Source: Eublepharis macularius
Taxonomy: Eukaryota; Chordata; Lepidosauria; Squamata; Eublepharidae
Direction: 5' to 3'
NCBI RefSeq assembly: GCF_028583425.1
Contig: NC_072797.1
Coordinates: forward strand, 22,044,001-22,108,000
DNA length: 64,000 nt
Under the pieces are notes generated by a model. That model did no database searches. It saw only the letters and a list, made by a program, of their open reading frames with translations, and was not told the origin of the DNA. Position numbers and translations under genes: made by a program. Positions 43,901-52,900 of this stretch are shown piece after piece. How positions within the stretch are numbered: position 1 is the stretch's first letter; every line of letters begins with the position of its first letter.

Positions 43901-46900
43901 TCATAAACAATACCATAGGTACAAGTTTAAAAGACATAGTATTAGCAAGAATCCAATACAGAGTAGAAAAAATACTGAAGCAGAACATAATCAATTCTAG
44001 GACTAACATTAGACAACATAGAGCACTGGTAGTACATAGGAATACATATTTAAAGCGGCAGATAATATGTAAGGCAATATAGTGATGAAATCTATGGTCC
44101 CTAACTCATTAGCGAAGCATCTTCCCTACAGTACAGCCCTCCCATTTGAGTAAAAAGCCTTTTTGATTCTTAACAGAAAAAGACCTTTAAAAATAATGAT
44201 ACTATAGAGATCCTATAATATAAAAAGGTATGCTTACCTGAGCGTCTCGTTTTTCACTGGGCTTCCCTTGCTGAGATAAAGTCCGTATTTCATCATACCC
44301 ATTTTTAAAATAGCCATTCTTGACTGTTCCTATGGAGCCATATTGATATGGTTTTGCTGTTTTCAGCAGGTGTTTGGATTCTACCGAGACGGTGGCAAGA
44401 GATGCTTCAGGGATACTGCACAAATGTACGGTCAAACAGATCAGGAACACCAGAGCTGCATAAAAGAACATCACCTGGAATTCTGATCCCAAATATTTTC
44501 CCAAGACAGTATGACCCCAGTCAATGGCACCTGTGAGGTAGCCAAGGGCCCCTCCCAGACCTAGAGAAAAAGAAAAGACGTGTCCATTAACCTTAATAAC
44601 AGCACTAGCTTATTTAATATCAAAACATCCCATTTTATCTTTGAATTGGACTAATCGGCAAATTGTTGTTTTATTTCTGTTTTTTGTTTATCCTGTCATA
44701 ATAGCCTTATGCACCTTTTAATAATGTGTTAAATATTTTAATAATGCATTGCATCCTATCTATAATGGCCAAGTGTGTGCTTGTGTGTGTGTATCTGACC
44801 TGGATTGCCCAGGCAAGTGCGATATCGTATGTTGGAAGCTAAGCAGGGTTGGCCTTGGAGAGTAACTGGATGGGAAACCTCCAAAGAAGACCAGGGTAGC
44901 TATACCGAGGCGGGCAATGGCAAACCACCTCTGTTAGTCTCTTGCCTTGAAAACCCCAGCAGGGGTCGACAGAAGTTGGCTATGACTTGACAGCACTTTC
45001 CTCCTCCACCACCACCACCTTATTACTTAGCCTTTACTCAGGGCTTTTTTTCTGGAAAAAGAGTTGGTGGAACTTTCAAGAGGAAAATCAGGGAGAAACA
45101 CATGGGTCCCCTTACAAAACAGCCCCCTTACAAATCTCTCTGTCTGGAGATTAGGAGGTGGGGCTATCGGTCATGAGAGGTGCTGGAACTCCATTCCACT
45201 GCCTTCCAGCTGGAAAAAAAACCCCTGCCTTTACCCTAGCCTCATGTTTTAAAAATACTTCCAAGAGAAAGAGCTACTAATATGGAGCTGGCATCAATGA
45301 CAACTCATGTCCTTGAGACAAAGAGGGGAGCAAGAGGGCTTTCTGGGGCAATCAAATTAATTGAAGTGGGAGAGACATGTGCAACTAAGTCTGCAGGGAA
45401 GTAAAATCACCCCCCTGTTCCAGAACTAGATTTTCTTTGGAGGAGAGAACACACTCAAGGCTGCCAAGCAGAAGGCAAGAATTTGCTTACAGCCTGACTG
45501 GGGGTGGGGGGGAAGCTGTTTTATATCATCCCTTTGACTTTATTGTCAAGCACAACTGAAAGATTGGAAATTGCAAAACTTTCTACTGGCCTCAATGCTT
45601 TCTCTACAGGCTGCTATAATGAAGTGCCGAGGAAGTAGACTTTTTTTTTTTGGTGGGTAGGGGCTGTGCCAGCTGCAGCAGATGGGAAATAAAAGGAGCT
45701 GCCCAGCCTGAGAAATGGGACAATCAGTGAACAAGAAAAATTAGAATTTCTGAAAAACCTTCAGGCAAAGTCCAACCATTGCTCCCAATGGGAATTTTAA
45801 CTAAGGGTAGCAGGGAGCAAGTGCAAGCCAGGGTCAATGCTAATAACAATGAGGGGGGGTGTATTTCAAAACTGGAATGGTGGTGGAAGGTGTGATTCAC
45901 GTATACTCTTTGGCCACAATAGTATGTCAGCATGGATCATCTGGTTTAAGGATAGTTTTGGATAGCTGTCCTTTGGGGGAGAATGACAATGAATTTGTTG
46001 GTTGTTTTTTCCAACCTTACAGATTGGCCACTAGGTGCAGCAGAGCCTTTTCAGTGGTGGCTCCAAAAGTTATGGAATGATCTTCTTGGAGATTTGTCCT
46101 ACTCCATTGCACAAGAGATTGAAAACTCTTTTACTCAGAAAGGACTTTTAATTGATATTTGATTAGTAGCTTTATCAACATCTGCTACTATGACTTTATA
46201 CTATCTTCAATATTTCATTTTTGTCATATTACCATATTTTTGATGCTTTTAATTATTTATATTTTATTTTGTGTCACTTATTTTGTTAAATTAAAAACTC
46301 CTTATTAATTTTAACAAGCAAATAAAGAGACATCACAATGTTTGATGTTTACAAAGGCCAACCCATGCTGAAGATCAGGCAAGACCCATATATGTATGCG
46401 TAATGGAAAAAAACCTGTTAAGAAGTCTGAGACAGATTTATCTGCAATTATTCTGGCTACTCTGAAATCCTAGCTAGGATCAGAAAAGGACCTAATGCAT
46501 ACACATTTCTAGCAACAGGCTTATGTAGTGAGAAGCCACAAACTAAAAAATGTTCACTCTGGGAACACCTGAAAACTACATACCCTGCGGTTAGCTAGTT
46601 AGATATGTAACAACCTAAAAGGACAAAATCTGAATACACACATATTTGAAATAACTCTTGCAGGGTTTGACGTCACAGCCCCTGGGGTTGCAACGCAGCA
46701 TAACCTCCTCTTTGTTTGTGAGATCAGCAGGCATTCAGATCACACGGTGCTGCCTTGGTTCTCACCATCAAGAGCGGCCTCACAAGAGTGGCCTCACATG
46801 CAAAGATGGACTGAAGAAGGTCAGAGAAAGATCATCCAAGGAGTACGACCACTAGGAAAGGAGAAGCTCTTGTTCTCATAGCAGGATGGGATGGAAAGAC

Positions 46901-49900
46901 AAAGCTGTTTAGAGAAATATATCAAGCAGGGAAGGATAACATCTCTCTCTTATGTGGAAGACTTTAAATTGTTCTTCAAATGTTTCATTGGATCATGTTT
47001 AGTTGAGTACATCATTTACCACTAGCATATTGCTCCTCCTTATAGTGAGCAAGAGGTTTGTGAAAGGAAGGCCTGTGTATTATACAGCAGCACTCCCCAA
47101 TGTGGTGCCCAGGGTTGACAATATACCTGCTGATGTGTTTTCTAGCATCCACTAGATTCTTGAGGATAAAATCCAAAGGGTCTTGAATAGAACTGGGATA
47201 TTTGGGACTCTCTCCACCAGGTTATCAAATTACTGAGCTCATCCCAGGCGGGCACATCATAGCTGTATGCTCTTGGTTTGGCAATGAACAATGAATTTCA
47301 TGTGCCTCTGTGTGAGCAGTCGACCCCAGCCTTCGCCATGTTTAATAGCAGCCTATGATATAAAAATCACAGGGCCCCTGAATTAATGCAGTTTGACCTG
47401 CATTAGGGAAATTCCAGCCAGCTGAGCAAAGCATTGATGAGTCCTGCCTGAGGGATTGAGTCATGAAAGGAATGTTCATGCAAATGCTGAGGACTGGGCG
47501 TGATTGGCTCCTCCTTCCGTGATCGAATCCTATCCTAAGATTGAGAGCCATCAATCAGCTCTGATAAGCTTTTAATTTCTCTCTGGGAACATGTGATCCA
47601 AATCTAAATTTATCAATTTAGCTCTAGGAACACCCATTAGCAAACTGCTTCTTCTATATGAAGCAACAGGAGACACTATGCATTTCTTTTGTCACACCCT
47701 GGTAGCACGAATCAAAGGTAATCAAAACTTTGTCATTCCCAGGAGATGACCTTTACGGTCTTTGTCCCAACGGCTGATGGGGCTCCCCAGCCTCATGACA
47801 TGTTTTGCCCTATAAGAACCAGGGTTTTGCCACATTCACACTGTGTACACTTCTCCAGATCGGAGTGCTATACCCTCAGGGACACTTTCCCTAAGACTCT
47901 CTCCTGGTCGAGAACGCTGGCCATTTGAAGCCCTCTTCCTCCGTGGACTGCTCTGCTTCTCTCCGTGGACAGGTAAATATACCCCGAATCCCTCCCTCTA
48001 TTCCAACTGCCTTCACTGTAGGAGAATAGTTGGCTTGGAACCTCCCAATATTTTATGATTGGCTGTGTACCCCAGTTAAGTCATTTTGTGATTGACTCCA
48101 CCCATGTTGTGACATAACTTTCTACTCCTTCTAAACATTCCAAAGGGGCCGCAGTTTCAGCAACACAGGGACCTGTTAAACAGGGCTGGCCCAAGGATTT
48201 TTGGCACCTTAATTTATTTGTCACTGCTCACGCCATGCCATGGGGAAGCCACCATATGCCCTCCTCTCCCCTACACCATAAGGAAGTTGGTGTAGGGGGA
48301 AGGATGTGTAGATTCACACATCCCTCCGCCAGCTGGGCCTCGGGCTTGCCAAGCCACCCAGCCTCCCAATGGGTGGACTGGGAGGCAAAAACAGCCCTGG
48401 AAAAACACTGTCCCGTGGCCCACCCAGGACTCCCCCACTAACAGATGGGATAAAGAAGAGGGCCCACTCCTGCCCTCACCTCAAGGAAGGGAAGTAGTCA
48501 GCTTGCTGTGGCCCACAGGCCACCCACTGGGGTTGGGGCAGTGCTCAGATCTGCTGCTTATCATGACAGACCTTCACTATTATTCTATTGTTTATCTGCC
48601 TTTTATTGCTATAATTTACTTAACAAGGTCCACGTCTGACATTAACACATTTGTTTTTAACTGTTTTACGTGCTGCAAGGTTTACTGGTTCTACATAAGT
48701 TTCATTGGTTGAATATATTAATTGTTGGAAACATCCTCTTGAGGTTTTTTTTAATTAAGAAGGAAATATATAAATATATTGAGAGCCTGTAGCTGAGGTT
48801 TCCATAAGTCAATTGCCACTTGATAGCACATGCACACAAGCACATAAATATATAACCAAAATAAAATAAAATAAATGTTATTCTATAGGATGTATATGAC
48901 TGCACAGGGCTTTTGTATGCTGCATTGTGAAAAATGTTCGTATTTTCCATTGTGATTTCTTTATGTCTTTTTTACTTAGTGGGGATCGTCTGATTTATTT
49001 TTGTAATGTTATAATTGTAAGCCCCCTAGAGCTATTGAAAAGCAGTCTATCAATTCTTAAATGAATACAGGCTGGCTCCAGATATGATGCAATGCATTAA
49101 GTGTAATGCAAAGGCACCAATAACAAACCGTCACATTCTTTTGATAAGGGAGGGATTAGAGTGGGGGAAGTGGAAATGTCCATAGCCCATCTGTCATCAT
49201 GAGTAATTATTACTGGTTTTTCTATTCTTCCTTTCCACTGTGAAAAGTCTTCCAGGCAGCTTCCAGTCATTAAAATCATAATCTAATAACAGTAAAATGT
49301 ATCAATCAAATGCAAAGGAAACCAGGACAACATAAAAGACATCCAAACAATAAAGACAGCACCATGAAAAGCAGCAATAGCACAAACAACAATCTAAAAA
49401 TTTCAGCAGCTCTAGAAATCTCTAGTATCTAAATCAGGCTAAATGAAACAAAACAAAACAAAAAGTGTTCATCCTGGTTGATTGTGGAACTAACAATGCC
49501 TAGGGCAAGTTTTATTTCCCACCTGGTATTTGGCATCCAGGGGAAGCTGGGAAAGGAGTGCTGTTTTGTATCGTTTGCACACTTGGAAGTGACATTTAAT
49601 ATGCAGCACAGCCTTGTTTACTCAGAAGTAAGTCCTACTGTGTTTAACGGGACTTACTCACTGGTAAGTCTGCCTATGATTACAGTCTTAATTAAAAAAA
49701 AACTTTACTGTTGCATCTTCTCTGGCTCTCGGCTAGATTTCTGTTCTTGTAGTCAAAATACCAATCTGCAAAACAAACAAACAAACAATAAAAATAAAAA
49801 ATACCTCCCCCAGATCAATGGCATGTATCCTACCATAGGCTGGAGGAATTTCCTCCAGTCTAAGGAGCCTTCCTCTTTGATCTGATCAACATGGGTAGCC

Positions 49901-52900
49901 ATGTTAGTCTCTCTGTAACAGCAGAAAAGAGCAAGAGTCCAGTAACACCTATAAGACTAACAAAATTTGTGGTGGAATGATCGTGATTCATAGTTGAAGA
50001 CTCTGAAGAAGTGAATATTGGCTCATGAAAGCTCGTAGCTCACAAAAGCACATACCCTACCACAAATTTTGTTAGTCTTATAGGAGCTACTGGACTCTTG
50101 CTTTTTAATCTTAAGCAGGGCTTTTTTTCTGGGAAAAGAGGTGGTGGAACTCAGTGGGTTGCCCTCAGAGAAAATCGTCACATGGCTGGTGGCCCCGCCC
50201 CCTGATCTCCAGACAGAGGGGAGTTTAGTTTGCCTTCGGCGCGGAGGGCAATCTAAACTCCCCTCTGTCTGGAGTTCAGGGGGCGGGGCCACCAGCCATG
50301 TGACCATTTTCAAGAGGTTCCAGAACTCCGTTCCCCCGCGTTCCCCCTGAAAAAAAGCCCTGATCTTAAGAATAGCCACTTGAAGGCCCCTAGGCTGGAG
50401 GAAGACTTCAAATTTTGCTTAGCACAGTGGGTAAGACCTAAACAGCATGGGAAATAGGATGGAAGATTTGTTAGCCTGATTGGTATAATGCTGTGGTTTT
50501 TCCTTTAAATGCTGCTGCTGTTCTACCTCCTTTCTGCGGCGGCTGCAGTCACAAGATGACCTGTTCAGCAATGCTCGTGACCAAAGCACAGGATCAGATG
50601 ATTAGTCTGTTCAAGAAGCTTAGACAAAGAGAGAAGGAGAGAGGGAAAGGGAACAGCATTCTGGGCGGCAGCAGCTGCCTCCCTCCCCCAAGGTCAACAA
50701 GTAGGTCCAGGGGAAAGGGCTCAGCCTCTGCCCTGCGTTACCTGTCAGGAGGGCATGATAATGGAGCCCCTTCTCCTTATCCTGGTGAGAGCAGACATCA
50801 AACAGATATGCCTTGATGGGGCCGTCGATGAAGTCAGCTGCAAAATCGAAGAGCACAACTCCCAGCATGGTGATGACAATCGCCCAAGTCTTCTGCGTGC
50901 CTCTGTCAGCAATCAAAGCTGCAAAAGGAGGAATGAGTAACACAGCTGCTTCCATCTATGCCTGGTGCCAATGGAGCGGTTAACTTGCAACAGCTTTCTT
51001 CAGCGACAGGATGCAATTACTTGCATGGGCTATATGGCGACTCTTGCTCTCCCAAGTTAAGGGCCAGGACAATTGCCACTTCTCTTTTTAAATAGAATGA
51101 ACTAGATAGGACAGTAAATCTGGGCATTTGAAATCTGGGCATTGTAGGCATTTGCCTACAATGACATGGAAGGAGGGTATGGGCATTTAGAATTGCAAAA
51201 TGAGCTGAAGATCCAGAGGAGTTAGCCGTGTTAAGACTGTAGTCGCAAAATAGAAAAGAGTCCAGTAGCACCTTTAAGACTAACCAACTTTTTTGTAACA
51301 TAAGCTTCTGAGAACCACAGTTCTCTTCATCAGATCTGACCAAGAGAGCTGTGGTTCCCAAAAGCTTATGGTACAAAAAAGTTGGTTAGTCTTAAAGGTG
51401 CTGCTGGACTCTTTACTAAAATGAGCTGATGGCTAAGAAGGGCATGCTCCCCTCCTCCTGCCCCCCCCCCCATATCTCCCAGCCAAGTTCTCCACTGGCT
51501 GTCGAGAGAAGTGTACCGTGTGGGAGAAGATATGGCAAAGTCAGCTGCAGGCATGGGCAAGAAATCTTCACAGTCCTCACACCATCTTTTTTATGGACTG
51601 GGATAGATCTCTTACTTAAATGCATGGATCTATCATCTCACACTTTACGTATCATTACATTGCTCAAAATATGATTTTGGTGAGTGAAAAAACAAACTGA
51701 AACAAATTCTGTGCTGCCCCTCAACAAGCTGAAGGCAGCCATGACCTGGAATGTGCCACCCTTCAGTTTGCCTCCAATTACTTCAGGTAACCTTGATGTT
51801 TTTATATTGTTCAGTTAGAAAGTTGTGACCCCAGCATGTATTTGGCAGAGTAATGCTTTGGGTAGTATAGTTCACACACTACACTTAACCTGGCCTGTTT
51901 ACAAAAAAACTAAAGCGAGTTTAAGTGAACAGGGGTTGACTTCTGTATTATTGTTGTTGTTATTTCGCAAGCATAATATACGAGAAAGTTTGCACATATG
52001 TATTCTATTCAGACATTCTTTATGTATGTTCCCCATGCCTGAGAAATTGCAACGACAGGGTTTCCACTTGCATGGAGCTTCAGTAAGTTTCCTTGACTTT
52101 CTAGCATTTGTACATATTTGAGGGAGGCTTACCCAGAAGGAAATCTCTTGGCTTAGCTGCTCTCCCCACCCGTCTGATTCCCCCCCACAACAGTTTTGAT
52201 GCCTCAAATGGCATGTAAACCCACTAGGCAATTCCTCTCCTGCCACACATAAAAGATTCTTTAAGGTTAAACTGTTTCAGCCACTTCTACATTGTACAGG
52301 CTGCAAATCTAATTCAGTGCAATCGTATGTTAGTTTAAGCAGCATTACAGATTGCAGCCAAAGTTACTTCTCGGCTGACATTGGGCCATTGTACAATAAA
52401 TCCGTTGGTAATCTGTTTAAAATGGTCGTTTTGGATACAGCCTTATCACAGGGCACCACTTTGTCTCCACTCTGCCACAAGTTACCATCTGGAATATTTA
52501 AACACTGAGAGTAAAACCATGCCATGGGCTGGCTTGTTTCAGCTGAGATATGATATTGTTGTGTTTCAAGAGACCCACCTCAGCAGCTACAGTTCTACCA
52601 TTTTCAGCCCCCCTCTCCTGTCCTTTTGCCTATTCTCCACATTCTGGGCAGTAACCAGGAATGCTTTTTGTTGTAGCAGAAAGGGAAGGAACAAAGGGAA
52701 CTAGCCAGGAAACTGAAGAATGCTAAATTGCCCAGTTCGTTGGGGAATTTAATAGGATAGCATCAATCTCTGGATTGCAATCCGGCAGCCCTGAGATCAC
52801 AGCTGGGAGTTGATTTATGTGATTCACAAGCGCACACCAAAAGGCTTAATTAAGTGCCAGAGTAGATTTTCCTTTCCAAAACAGAATTTTATTCTTAACA

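Larger units (their letters stand above)
36330..44237 (-). other. SLC45A2 intron 3 (7.9 kb)
   Basis: The largest intron. It holds a LINE fragment, L2-like repeats, a solo LTR with a hairpin edge, MITEs, and a MITE containing another solo LTR. The stretches 36.4-37.3, 38.0-39.3 and 41.3-42.0 kb show no recognisable element. Confidence 0.8.
44561..50741 (-). other. SLC45A2 intron 2 (6.2 kb)
   Basis: Holds a 5S SINE, two CAGGGCTTTTTT MITEs, a LINE end, a possible LTR around 47.6-48.1 kb, an L2-like tail and a hammerhead-like fold-back repeat. The stretches 45.3-46.0, 46.3-47.3 and 48.2-48.7 kb show no recognisable element. Confidence 0.8.
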
